This document shows positions 43,321 to 54,066 of a stretch of 64,000 nt of DNA, one piece after another. The first letter of the stretch is position 1, and the number at the start of each line of letters is the position of its first letter. A model generated the notes under the pieces. The model did not search any database, was not told the DNA's origin, and saw nothing but the letters and a program-made list of their open reading frames with translations. Origin of the DNA: Zasmidium citrigriseum (taxonomy: Eukaryota > Ascomycota > Dothideomycetes > Mycosphaerellales > Mycosphaerellaceae); the NCBI GenBank assembly GCA_002786025.1, contig NHNW01000070.1, positions 118,080 to 182,079 on the forward strand, read 5' to 3'. The position numbers and the translations under genes were made by a program.

Positions 43321-44175
43321 ACAAAAATCGATACGTTCATCAAACAGGCCGCTCACCCTCCGCGTTGGGGCACATCGCAAGGTTTGGGAAACGCTGAAGC
43401 GGAAGTTGGTGAAGCTGGGAAAGAAATGGCCTCCATATCCTCCGCAAGCCCTCAAACACCTCATCTAGACGCGTGAAAGCTACGACTACCATAGGATTCG
43501 ACAGGGCCTTCAAGAATGCCGCTCACCCTCCGCGTTGGGGCACAAGAGACGGTCTGGGAAACGGTGAAGCCAAAGTCGATGCAGCCGCCCATGGACTGGC
43601 CTCCATGTCCGCTACAACCACTTCAGCACCTCCACCGCACGGGCAAGACTGGCTTCAATCATTACAAGAACCGACACGTCCATCAAGAACGCTCGTCAAC
43701 CTCGCCATTGCCGCACACCACTTCATCTCGCGAGCATCTGAAGCCGAAGGCGATGAAACAGCCATCGAGGCACGATCTTTGGAGCAACAGCCTCCGAGAA
43801 AACCCATCCGCACAAGCAAGGCGGCACTGTGGCACCCCGATAATCGACACGCAGGTCCAAGTCCCTCGCCAACCTCGCCGTTCGGACGCAGCAGGCAGTT
43901 GGAGGAAAGCTGAAGCCAAAGCCGAAAAATGCGCTGCTGAATCGACCTGCACCTCTGCGACCGCAATCTCGACGACCCATACGCGCGTCCAAAGTGCATG
44001 TTCATGTTCACCAGCTTGGACACATCCATAAGCTAGAGCAACCACCCTCTGCGTTGAGGCACCGCAGACGACCTGGGAAAGCTGGAGCACAGCGTGAGCC
44101 CGGCTTTACGAAGCAGCGACATGGAAGGCCGTCCGCTCCACACCAGCAAAGGGCCGACACGACAGAAATACAGGA
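43321..44175 (+). repeat. array of at least five degenerate units of about 170 bp
   Basis: Units begin near 43328, 43497, 43669, 43846 and 44015. The first two share the exact GCTCACCCTCCGCGTTGGGG at 43351 and 43521, and all five share a TCGACACxTCCATCAAGxxx-like start. In one plus-strand reading the units encode HPPRWGTSQGLGNAEAEV, HPPRWGTRDGLGNGEAKV and HPLR-GTADDLGKLEHSV, so the array was a protein repeat of about 57 residues; stops and frame changes now break it. Units 3 and 4 are much eroded, and one or two more units may follow to 44500. Confidence 0.6.
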
Positions 44176-45785
44176 GCAGGGTCTGTGATGCCGGGGGATG
44201 GATTCTTCTCAGCATTCTCGCTGGTTGGGCGCGACACACTCAGGTCGCAGACTGAGCAGACCGCCGCAGCAAAGCCCAGCTCCACGCATCCGAAGAAGAG
44301 GCCAGCTCCTGCACCCGCAACAACCGCTGCTCGTCATACGGGAATTCGTCCGCGATCTGATCCACCGCAGCAGTCGATAGATGCGTCAAAAGTCTACGCC
44401 ATCCTCACCGTTCGCGCACGACACGTTGCCGAGCCAGGCAGCTCAAGCCCAGCTTCACGAAGCGGCCCACGAAGAGGCCTCCGAGTCGCCCGAACAAGGT
44501 GCTGAAGTCATACAGACATGAAAATATTGGTCTGGAGAAGCACAAGAAGCGAGGATGTAACGGAAGATTCGCACGCTCTGGTTCCTTTGGCATCGGCAGA
44601 AGACGCCAGCGACGCGGAAGGCATTGACCTTCAAGCCGAAGGGCTGTGATGAGACGCGTCTTTCAACACCTTACCGTGAGGTTGGCGTTGGGAAGTCCGT
44701 CCGAGCAGTATCATGGCTCCTCGTTTGACGCGATGCGACCACGCCGTGCGATCCCAGGGCGTGGTTTGACAAGGACATGGGAGACCAGCCGAGCCAGGGC
44801 AGCAGACTTTGAAGAAGCCATCACCACCGCCACCGCGACCTCTGAATAGGGCATTCTTCATTCCTCGGCCGGCTACTACTTTTTGCATCATCAAGCGCAT
44901 CAACCAGCTTGAGAAGTCCAAGTTCAGACTCTTCCTCTCAAACAGAGCCGCCTGGCTCATGAGGTTTGCATCGCCACTTCCCAACAGCGCTCTACCGCAA
45001 CGATCATGCTCGACCTTCCTGCCGTCCTTCTACTTGCTTGCAACTTCTTTCAGCCAGCTCGCCATTGATAGCCGTCGCCAACGAGGGAAGTCGCTTTCGA
45101 GGCAAGAGAATAGAAGTAGCTGGAGAGATGTGCGGTGATCAGCATTGACGAACGAAGGAGAAGTGTTGTCTTTCAGTCCTGGTCGTCAGACCTCGCTGCT
45201 GTCATATGGGACATGTGCTCGGTTGAACCACACAGTGGCCTCACGTCTACTTATGGACTTCGCGAGTCAAGAATGATCATGCTCATCAGAAGCCCCAAGA
45301 CCATCATATTCCCAACCATTGCAACCACGAGGAAGACGAAGGATTCCAGGTCGACGATGAGCGCGAGAGAAACCCGGCTCTCTCAGTTTCAGTACGGCGA
45401 TCGATAAGCTGCTCACGTTCAGAGGCATCCTTGCCTTCAGAATAATGGCACCTGCGGTCACAGAGCAGTCTCAAGCCGGAGAGACGGGGTCTTTCCTTGT
45501 TTCCTGAAATCCTACGACCAGCGTACTACTATGTATCGTGCGTGACGCATCGTCAAACCGGCGAAGACCTCCTTTTGTCTGGAGCTTCCCGCATCCAGGC
45601 GACCTGGATTGAGAAGAACGACAATGAGCGGCAGCAGCGCAACAAAGCAAGAAATCCAATTCCGGCATTACCACAGATCATGCGTCCTCACCACTCAACC
45701 GTCATTGCAGAACGCCAGTGTCGGCTGTTTGCACACCAGCCAGAACCACAGTGTCACGCACTTACACCATGCTTCGTCAACTGCC
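44176..45785. other. gene-poor stretch
   Basis: Possible weak continuation of the array to about 44500; otherwise short frames without motifs. Confidence 0.3.
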
Positions 45786-48041
45786 CTACCTCATCGCATC
45801 CGCCATATCCGCCCACGCCGGTCTCGTCTCCTCTCCTCCCATCTCCTCATCAATCTGGCCCGACCAGCCCGGCGGTGCCTGACGACGCTGTACTGCCGGC
45901 GCATATCCTACGGCTACTCTCTCCTGGTCGAGCTGTCTCTCCCGCTCAGCCCAGCCATTGACCCACGCCGGTGTCGCCCAGCCGTCTTCGGACTCATCGT
46001 CGTCGGCGTCCATGTCCATGTCGCCGTCGATGTCGGCATGGCGAGGCCTGGATTGCGAAGCTGTGGGAGGAGGCTGAGATACTTGCCGTGTCGCTGGGGT
46101 GCTTGGAACTGCGAAGACCAGCGGAGCTCGAGACGAGATTTCTGGGCAAGGGGTGGCGGGCACGATACCGGTCGTCTTGGTCTTTGGGCGTGGAGTTGAC
46201 TCCTCGGATCCAGTCTGTTCCCTGCCTTGGAAGTTGAACAGCTCATCCAGTTCCGCCGAACCGGGAGTCTCTGGAATCGACCGAGATGAGGTCCGTGCGA
46301 TGAGATCTTCGAAGAAGACCGAAAACACAGACTTCGCTGCGGATGGTGGTGTGGGCGGAACCGTCACCGTCACAAACCGCTCTCCTCGAACAACCAGACG
46401 CTTTCTGTCTTTCTTGTCCGGGACGTACTCCGCCAGCCAGGCTGGAGAGAAGGAGATATGAGCATCATCATACTCAGCCTCCATGCGGTCCTCGTAGACC
46501 CAGCATGCCTCGCCGGTCAGTGGATTGCGATGCCTGGCGCTGCAAGCATCGTCCCAGGCTCTCTTCTTGTCACCACGGAGGAAACTGCCGACCTTCTCGC
46601 GAAATTGCATCTCGAAATCCTTCCACTGCTGCGGGTCCTCCGACGAGTAGTCGTAAACTACCATTCCGTTGTGTGGATGGTTGGCCCGCGCATGGACGTA
46701 GAGAAGAGCACGACTTGCCCAGCAATGGTAGGCGTCGAAGAACGTCTTGTGTGATGGGTGGTCCTCGCGGTTCAGATGATGGGTATTCTTGTCGCCATTC
46801 TGCAAGACCGCTCTCTGAGCTTGCTTGAGTCGGTTGAGTCTGATGTTGAGATTGGCCATGAGGTACTCTTGCTCAGCCTCAAATCCGTCGCTGAGCTTGG
46901 CCTGGAATGGAGGGATGAAGTTGCAGAGTGAGGTGGGCGTGCATACATGCTTGCCTGGGTTGGCACGATCAAACTCGTACCCAAAGCAACCCAATGGAGA
47001 CCGCGGCCAGCCTTCCCGGGGTTGAGGCTCCCGAGGTGGTTGGCCGACTCCTCTCCAGTTCAGCACTGCGCGGCATCTGTCTAGATGAAAGAGAAGCTGA
47101 TCCTGACGCTGGACAAATGCGATGCATCGATTCATGGCGTCTCGCACCGTCGGCAGCATGTGCGGATACCAGAGTCCAGCACACAGAGCGTGGAACTTGT
47201 TCGTTGTGAGTGCTTTCTTGCAGTCTTCTAAATGGTCTTCCAGCTCATCAAAGAGACCTCCACGGCCATCCTGGCGCCAGGCGTCGAGCGCATCATCAAG
47301 CTGTGCCTGAACCGCTGGCAGGCGTTCTTCATGCTTGGAAAGCGCCGCTCGGATCTCGTCGTATTGTGCGTGGTATTTGTTGATGGCGTATTGATGCTTG
47401 CGATGCTGATGCCTCTTCAGCCGATCCTGGTTCATCACCATCGATGCGTACTGCTCGGCGTCTCGCTGCAGCTCTTCTTCGTCGAGGAACAACAGAGTCC
47501 CTGGCATTTGCATCGGCTCTTCAGCGTGGGGCGACGTCGGCGTAGCAGTCGAGGCTCTCGACACGCTTGTCTGCGTTGGAGTCCGCTCTCCAAACTGCCC
47601 TGCGACCTGGGACATCGAGTCGGACGGGGCAGGCGACACTTCCCAGTCCATACCATACTCCTCGACGGGCATCGGGTTCTCGGCCGGAAAGTGCGAGCTG
47701 AGATACTGCGACTGCTCTGGATCCCAGCGCCACTGGTCGACGATCGTCCGGCCGTCGCGCTGAGGTCTCTGGTGTTCTCGTCTGTTGACCTCGTGCTGCT
47801 CGACACGGCGCTTGAATTCGCTCTCGGTCATGGAATACGGCGAGATGTACGAGTCTTCGCTGCCGGCGGGCGACGGTGCGGCGCTTCTGGTAGTTGGTAT
47901 GAGGAAGTTGCTGGCCCATGAGTCTTGGGCCTGCGATGCATCTCGAGGCCGTGCAGGCGGTGGCATCAGCGGACGCTGAGGTGTGACAGGGACGAGTCTG
48001 CTCGCAGAGCAGTTGTTGGGGGTGTTGGTCTGCCTCGACAT
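45786..48041 (-). CDS. large protein of unrecognised family, intact member of a tandem trio
   Basis: 751 residues from the ATG at 48041 (MSRQTNTPNN); the open frame upstream has no similarity to the paralogues. The first 200 residues are low-complexity and polar. A charged helical region follows (RLKRHQHRKHQYAINKYHAQ, EIRAALSKHEERLPAV), likely coiled coil. The conserved core holds CAGLWYPHM, FFDAYHCWASRALLYVHARA (about 432-451), QQWKDFEMQFREKVGSFL, DKKRAWDDACSARHRNPLTG (about 487-506). The C-terminus is acidic (DIDGDMDMDADDDESEDGW). I do not recognise the family; there is no catalytic motif, membrane segment or signal peptide. A nuclear or scaffold role would be a guess. The two neighbours at 48685 and 50224 are broken copies. 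Confidence 0.75.
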   Translation of the reverse strand: MSRQTNTPNNCSASRLVPVTPQRPLMPPPARPRDASQAQDSWASNFLIPTTRSAAPSPAGSEDSYISPYSMTESEFKRRVEQHEVNRREHQRPQRDGRTIVDQWRWDPEQSQYLSSHFPAENPMPVEEYGMDWEVSPAPSDSMSQVAGQFGERTPTQTSVSRASTATPTSPHAEEPMQMPGTLLFLDEEELQRDAEQYASMVMNQDRLKRHQHRKHQYAINKYHAQYDEIRAALSKHEERLPAVQAQLDDALDAWRQDGRGGLFDELEDHLEDCKKALTTNKFHALCAGLWYPHMLPTVRDAMNRCIAFVQRQDQLLFHLDRCRAVLNWRGVGQPPREPQPREGWPRSPLGCFGYEFDRANPGKHVCTPTSLCNFIPPFQAKLSDGFEAEQEYLMANLNIRLNRLKQAQRAVLQNGDKNTHHLNREDHPSHKTFFDAYHCWASRALLYVHARANHPHNGMVVYDYSSEDPQQWKDFEMQFREKVGSFLRGDKKRAWDDACSARHRNPLTGEACWVYEDRMEAEYDDAHISFSPAWLAEYVPDKKDRKRLVVRGERFVTVTVPPTPPSAAKSVFSVFFEDLIARTSSRSIPETPGSAELDELFNFQGREQTGSEESTPRPKTKTTGIVPATPCPEISSRAPLVFAVPSTPATRQVSQPPPTASQSRPRHADIDGDMDMDADDDESEDGWATPAWVNGWAERERQLDQERVAVGYAPAVQRRQAPPGWSGQIDEEMGGEETRPAWADMADAMR

Positions 48042-48684
48042 TGCGTAAAGAGGCTGATGTGAGGCAGCGCGACCAGACTTGTTTCGTTCTGGGAGATTGG
48101 GTCGAGTTGGCGGTAGGAGATCCGCGTGTATATGAGTGCGCCTGGCGGGTGCCGCGCCATTCACTTGATGGATTTGTTGCCTGCAGTCACCTCGCGGCTC
48201 TGGAGGTGACTTCTGGGCACCCTACGCCGAGAAAGTGAATCGAGGTCTCTCCTGATTCCCCAACATCGGACTTTGCTCTTCACTTTATAGCGACGTACTT
48301 GTGCGAGTTCGCTGGACAACTCTCTGGACGGCTATCGGCATCCCGTCCCCGCCTGCAGATGTCTCCAGCAAGGCTTAGTCGGCTTTCCACGGAGGTTCAA
48401 TACGACCACGATGGTGTTGAGCTCGGACACATAACGAAAGGTTCAACCTCCTGAGGGACTGCACTTTCCGTCGAAATGAGCACATGGCGGCGAGCACGTG
48501 GTCCTGGGACGGCTCTTTCCGCCGCTGCGTTTTCGGTCGAACCTCATCTCTACATTCTCCCGATCGATCATGCAAAAGACATCGCTTAGCCTCGACTACA
48601 GCATCAACTAATTTTGATATTTTCATCAGCCGATCCTGAAAAGACGCTTCCTGGCAACGACGTGTACCGGCTTCATTTTCCCTC
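48042..48684. other. intergenic between trio members
   Basis: About 640 bases; leader of the intact gene. No gene seen. Confidence 0.4.
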
Positions 48685-50046
48685 CTAGCCGCCCTCCACC
48701 TCTTCAAGGCTGCCATCAAATGCCTCCTGGGTGAAGGTGCCCTCGTCATCGCTACGATCTTCCTCTCTCTTGTCTGGTCTATTAGCGATGCTCCTGGACG
48801 GTGTACCCTGAAGATGATTTTGCGTACTCGGGAGGCCGTTGATGTAATCCTGGACCCGCCGACGCCGGATAGAGCGGGGCGACGCTGATGACTCCTGGTG
48901 CCCGGACTTTGAGGCCTCATCCTTGATCTTCGACTCGCTATTGTGGACACTGAGTTGTTTTGATACTGCTGAGCTCATCTCTGACAGCGTGGCGAAGCGG
49001 CCAGCGAGTGTGACGGCGCCGGCGTATCCGCTTGGTGTGAGGCATTCCGATTTGGGTGACGCCTGATTTGCCAATGAAGGTGATGCGTGCGGCTGCTGAG
49101 CTCAGGCAGGGGTGACCGTACTTGCTTGCGCAAAGACTGGTCGTCTGAAGAAGGCCAATGGCCGCTGATGCTTTCCTGCTTCTCAGCAGCCTCGCCGTTG
49201 CTGTCGAACTCGCTCTCCATGAACCACTCAACGGTGCACCTCGTTGCTAGGTCTGGTCTAATGCCGCGAGTATGACTGCCGTACGAGCCAGAAAGAGGAC
49301 AGAGGTGGCGGTCTTGGACAGGCTTAGTCCTGACTGCCTTCTTCGATGGGCCAATGAAGCTCTCGGGCAGCTCGCGGAAGCTCGTCCCAAACTTCATCCA
49401 TTCGTCTGGAACACTGGTGTCGAATTCGTTGTGAAGCGTCTCCCCCTTTGGACAAATTGCTTCTGGATGGCTCGCTCGCTCGTCGACGTATCAGAGAGCT
49501 CTTCAAAGCCAGCAATGGTATGCTTCGAAGATGAAAGTGTGCGACAAGCCAGCCTCCTCACTCTTCTTGTGGAATGCGTTGTGAGCAAGCTGAAGGCGCG
49601 CAAGCCGCACCAGCAGACAGGCAGCCAGGCACTGCTGCACTTGCTTGGATTCGTGTAACCAACGTCCTCTCGAGGCTTGAAAGCGCAGAACGATACAGCC
49701 AAGCAGCAGTGGGAGTTTAGGTTGTCTGGACCCCAGACTTCGAATCCGAATCGACGACCAGAGATTGGCGACCAGAGATTGGCGGATACGTCTCTTTCTC
49801 TGTCGGCTTGGGCGGGTGATCTTCGTCGTCTGACTTGACGTAGAGTACTTGAGCTTCATACTCGAGCTTGTCTGACTTCTCTTCGATATCGACGGCCCGA
49901 CAGATCACCTGGGCAGTGGGAGTCCGCAAGTGTGGTTGCCAAATCATCGCACAGAGACCCTCATACCTCGATTTGAGAATTGCGAGCCGGCAGTGTTCAA
50001 CCTCGACTTGGGCAGAGATCTGGCGATTCTCTTGCTTGAGTTCCAT
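48685..50046 (-). pseudogene. heavily decayed member of the trio
   Basis: The frame at 50046-49717 gives SRYEGLCAMIWQPHLRTPTA, VDIEEKSDKLEYEAQVLYV and PPKPTEKETYP, aligning with the neighbour copy. After a frame change the core reads IFEAYHCWL, a TGA, RAL, a second TGA, YVDERASHPEAI, MKFGTSFRELPESF, and DRHLCPLSGSYGSHTRG then VEWFMESEFDSNGEA. A third segment in the first frame (49074-48685) supplies a charged tail ending SDDEGTFTQEAFDGSLEE. The N-terminal third is missing. Two stops in the conserved core and two frame changes rule out a product. Confidence 0.7.
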
Positions 50047-50223
50047 AAATGTGGACCTATGGCAGTGAAAAATATCTAAAAAGTCGGTAAAGGAAGGAGT
50101 TACCAGCAGGAGACTCCGAAATACATCCAGTTTCCTATCTCAAGAGACTGTTTCCATGCATCTCAGGCTGCAAGAACATCAATACAGCCTTTGCCATTAG
50201 CATTCAATCCCCATCGCATGTCC

Positions 50224-52290
50224 CTACTCCTCCATGTCATCCTCGCTTGACATGTCGGTATCTACACTCCCGCCATTCCCGTCCTCCTCGTCTCGTGCGG
50301 CATCGTCGCTGTCGTAGTCCTCGTCTTGTTCACTATCTTGCTCGCTCTCGCCGATGGCTTGTACTTGGGGTACAGTGCGCTGAGCTATCTTGCGTTGAAC
50401 GGCGGTGCGCACTGGAGTCTCTTCGTGGTCTGTCATGTCGATGTCCTCTGAGCCATCAATTGATGGTGTTGCCGATGTCGATTGGGGAGCATGTGCATTC
50501 ATGCGGACCTTCGGCGTTCTCGTTGCCCTGGGATCAGCCCGCGTCGGCGTAGTGTCTCTCGAGTGGCCAGCAGTAGTGTTGGGCGTTGACGCTGCAGACT
50601 CCGGTCGACGTGACTGCGTGGGCGTGCAGTGAGCCGACTCGGAAGCGATGCTGCTTTCATCGTCCGGGTCGAACTCCTCAAACCACTCTCGAGAGCGAGC
50701 AAGTTCAGGAACATGGCGGCCTCCGTGTGCAGCACACCACTTCCCTGATAACGGGTTGAGGTGGCGCTGTTCGACCATGTCGTCCCACACTCGCTTCTTG
50801 CCCTGCGACAAGCAGCTGCCAGCCAGTTTGCGGAACTTGACTTCGAAGCTCCGCCATTGCTTGTAGTCGTCTTCTTCCGAGAAGGTCTTGCCGTTCTGCT
50901 CCGCTGCTGTTTTGATCGCCGCCGGATGATTGACCCTGTCATGAATCCAGACAAGAGCATTTTCCAGCCAGCAATGATAGGCGTCGAAGATGGAGAGGTT
51001 GGATTTGTCGGCGTCCGGCTCGTTGACCTCGCTGCGTGCCTTCTCCAGCCTCACCAGGCGTATCTTGAGTGACTTCAGCAGGTAGCTCTGTTCCTTCCTC
51101 CATCCCAGCTCCAGGGGTATCTTCTCCAGAGGTACAAAGTCGCAGAACGAGTCTTTCGCATGCTCGTGACGCTTTGGCTCATCTGTTCTACACTCGAACT
51201 TGAAGCGCCATTGGGGCCTCGGGAAAGCGTCGCGTTCTGGTGGCTTGAAATCGAAGTTGCCCTGCGACTTCTGAAAGAAGCGATCCGATTCGTACTTGAG
51301 GAAGTCGGACTTCTCCTCTGCGGCGATTCGATCTTCGACGGCTTTCGCGATCGTGGCCGGAACGTTGGCATGCCACAAATATGCAGCGAAGGTGTTGTAG
51401 ACGGACGGTAGTACCAGATCGCAGCGCTAGAAGTGGCCGAAAAGGTCTCCGTATTCGTCCTCTGAGACTTCTTTGAACCAGTCTTTCAGCGTCTTCTGAA
51501 TCCGGTCATTGGCTTGTGCTACGACGGCTTTGTGCTGGCGAATATCCTCCTGGATGACGTTATACTGCTCCTGGCATCTCGCTCTGCGACGCTCCTCCTG
51601 AATCTGACGCTCGAGCTCTTGTTCGCGGGCGAGTGCTTCCTCATGAGCTCTAGCACGAGCATCTGCGGCGTTCATGAAGGCCGACTGCAACTGCCGGTTC
51701 CGAGCCCTAGTCTCCGCGATGTCTGGCACGGCGTATGGCCATCTTGGACGGGGAGTTCGGTCTTCGTCTGTCTGCTGGGAGTAATTGCTTGGTGTGTATT
51801 GGCCGACAGCGTAGGCGGGGTGCTGCAGAAAGTGCTGGCGTGGAGACTCAGATGGCGGAGTTGGCTCCACTTCCATCTCGTCATGACGGACCATCGGAGT
51901 CTCGAGCTGCGCCCAGTGGTGCTCATCAGGGGAGGCTCGATTCTGGCCGCCGGCTACCGCCACGATCTCCGGCCATGTGCCATTATCCCAGATGTCGCGA
52001 TAGTAGGCCTGCTCTGCCCGAGTCCCGGGAGTGCGCGTATTGTCTGTGGCAACACTCTCTGCCGGAGATGACTGCTGGAACTGCACCTGGTGTTGCTGGT
52101 TGGTCGATGCAGATGATGTTCCAGGAGAAATGTACGAGGTCTGGCTGGCTGTTGAAGGAGGATTCGCTGCCGGCCTCCGCCGCCTCTGGATGGGAGTACG
52201 GAATGCTGGCATCTTCTTCGTCTCGCAGATGATTCGTGTAACAAGTATGGCGGACGGTTGGGATTCTCGGGTCGGTGGTGGAGCCTTCAT
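50224..52290 (-). pseudogene. trio member interrupted by one in-frame stop
   Basis: A single minus-strand frame runs from about 52290 (likely ATG at 52212, MPAFRTPIQRRRR) to 50224 with one TAG at 51429-51427. Before it are a polar N-terminus and a coiled-coil stretch (RAHEEALAREQELERQIQEE). After it come RCDLVLPSVYNTFAAYLWHA, IAAEEKSDFLKYESDRFF, SIFDAYHCWLENALVWIHDR, QWRSFEVKFRKLAGSCL, GKKRVWDDMVEQRHLNPLSG and a very acidic end (SEQDSEQDEDYDSDDAARDE). Both paralogues have Glu at the position of the stop, so a GAG to TAG change is likely. No intron consensus removes it. About 690 residues if read through. Confidence 0.7.
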
Positions 52291-52704
52291 CCGCGAAGGG
52301 CATATTTGACCGCGCGATAGGCGTGCCTGGCAGCCTTTAGTTACTCGCGCGCGAGTGACTGCTTTGCAGGTGAATCCGCCGCGGAGTCTGGATCCAGTTA
52401 ATGGCGGCGAAGTATGTCGTTATTGGAGGTGAATGTCGTCTTCCTCTCGTCGTAGGCTCCCAGTAGAATCGCACGAGACGCTGCGCAGGGATTAATGCAA
52501 TATTGATGAATTGGATATACTAGTATGAATGCGTATATATCTGAAGCGAGAGAACTGACGCTTCGATGCCGAGCGTGTGGATTCTAACATCGCCGCGAAG
52601 ATTAAGCCATTGGGCACCACCATGACTGGATCGGTCGACGAGTGTCGGCCATGTTCAGGGGAGGGAATAGACTGCAGAGTGGACGTAGCAGACTTCGTAT
52701 CCTC
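52291..52704. other. intergenic
   Basis: About 410 bases of moderately AT-rich sequence; no gene seen. Confidence 0.4.
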
Positions 52705-53445
52705 TTAATGCGATGTTTGCGTCTGTTGCTGGTAACCCACAGGTTCTGCATGTCTCACGACTAAATGCATGCGGCCACGAGGGCTTTCGTTACGTAGTGG
52801 GTTGTGGTATCGGAACTTGATGCAGTCTTGAAGATTCGACTTCGTAGGCAAGAAAGAAGTTGTCGAAGTTTGGTTTCGCCCATCGAAGGGATACTGGACT
52901 TTCGAGCAGTGCGTCAAGTCGTTCTTTTTGCTGTCTTGATAGAAGTGGTTACGCCGTTCGGGAACGGTGATGTTGGTGTTCGAAAGATATGTTGACAAGG
53001 CCACTGGTGGGTCAAATGTCTGCAGCGGATCGAATGTCGTGTCGTTGTCAGTCGTCAGCTTGCCTCCAATTTCCAGCAAACCCAAGATGCTGTCAGTTTC
53101 ACATTTCTCCGCTCCGAACGCCTGCCAAAAAACATCACCCCACGCCTTCACTTCCTCCTCTTCCTTCTCCAGCTACACAAGCACAGAGTCAACATGTACC
53201 CAATGCGTGAGCAAATCGCTGGCGTTGGGTATGAACAAGGCTCTAAGATCAAACACTCACTGCCCTTCTTCACCACCGCTGCTCGTCAAACAGGGGCGCC
53301 ATTCAGCTTTTGTTGCCGTCGCTGTGAGGTCGCTGTCGGTTCTGGGGTTGCTCAGTGCTACTGGCCTAGGTCCTAGCCGCTTTGGTGCGTTGAGGGGGCG
53401 GACATTTCTTTTGGTAGGTAGGTAGGATTTGTATGGATCTTCTCG
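52705..53445 (-). pseudogene. best copy of a four-member decayed minus-strand family
   Basis: A leader with CTACCTACCTACC precedes AAAGAAATGTCCGCCCC (ATG near 53404), but that frame stops after ten codons; a shifted frame goes on to WRPCLTSSGGEEGQ. Further on, VFDLRALFIPNASDLLTHWV and HVDSVLV run to a TAG, then EKEEEEVKAWGDVFWQAFGA, ILGLLEIGGKLTTDNDT, STYLSNTNITVPERRNHFY and KVQYPFDGRNQTSTTSF to a TAA at 52705. The last 148 codons are plainly protein-like. No family recognised. Splicing could remove some of the breaks (a donor-like GTGAGT sits near 53263), but I cannot build a clean gene. Confidence 0.45.
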
Positions 53446-54066
53446 TTCTTCGAGCAAGCTTTCGATTTCGTTCCTGGGTCTCGTCATTTCGTGATATGTC
53501 GTGAATTGTGGACAATTTCAATCCGACGGTACCGCACGTCTTGCTGCTTGTCTGCGGCGTCCATGGGAAGCACGAATATCGCAGAGGCATCACGATCGAG
53601 CACCATCTACAGCCCGTCCCAGACCGTCTTCGTACTTACCTTGGTCACCTGCAGTCGCACCCGCAACCCATCACCCCTGCACGCGCGGCACACGCGGCCC
53701 CTCCCGCCGCGACCGCCAAACAAAAGTCCAGCTTCACTCCTCCGACACTCCTCTTCCTTCCTTCTCCATGGTAACTTCCCTGAAGACTCGGCGACGTGTA
53801 CAGAGAAAGAACCCAAAGAGCAAAAGAAAGTCACGCATGCAAGTTTCTAATGCGGCGACCGCTACCTGACTCTGAGATTGAACACCCACCTCCCTCTTCA
53901 CCACCTGCCGCTCGCCAAACGGGGCGACGATGAGGTTCATTCGTCGTGGCTGTGAGCTCGCATGTTGGGTGCGCTGAGGGGGCGGACATTTTTTGATGAG
54001 GTAGGTAGGTACTGTATGAAAGTGGTTTGTTTCGTGGTCTGCCTGTGTATCTTTCATTCGTCTGAC
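53446..54066 (-). pseudogene. second copy of the same family
   Basis: Leader CATACAGTACCTACCTACC and AAAAAATGTCCGCCCC (ATG near 53984) match copy 1. The frame gives MSAPSAHPTCELTATTNE, RRPVWRAAGGEEGGG and then VFNLRV-like sequence in another phase before similarity fades. Further 3' only fragments remain. Confidence 0.45.

Noticed and set aside
43321..44175. CRISPR-like array
   Set aside because: Eukaryotic sequence; units of 170 bp are contiguous and degenerate, with no short repeat-spacer pattern.
47232..47921. 229-codon plus-strand frame
   Set aside because: Antisense of the intact 751-residue gene.
51427..51429. TAG as a recoded or spliced-out stop
   Set aside because: No donor/acceptor consensus around it and no known sense use of TAG in these fungi; a Glu-to-stop mutation is simpler.
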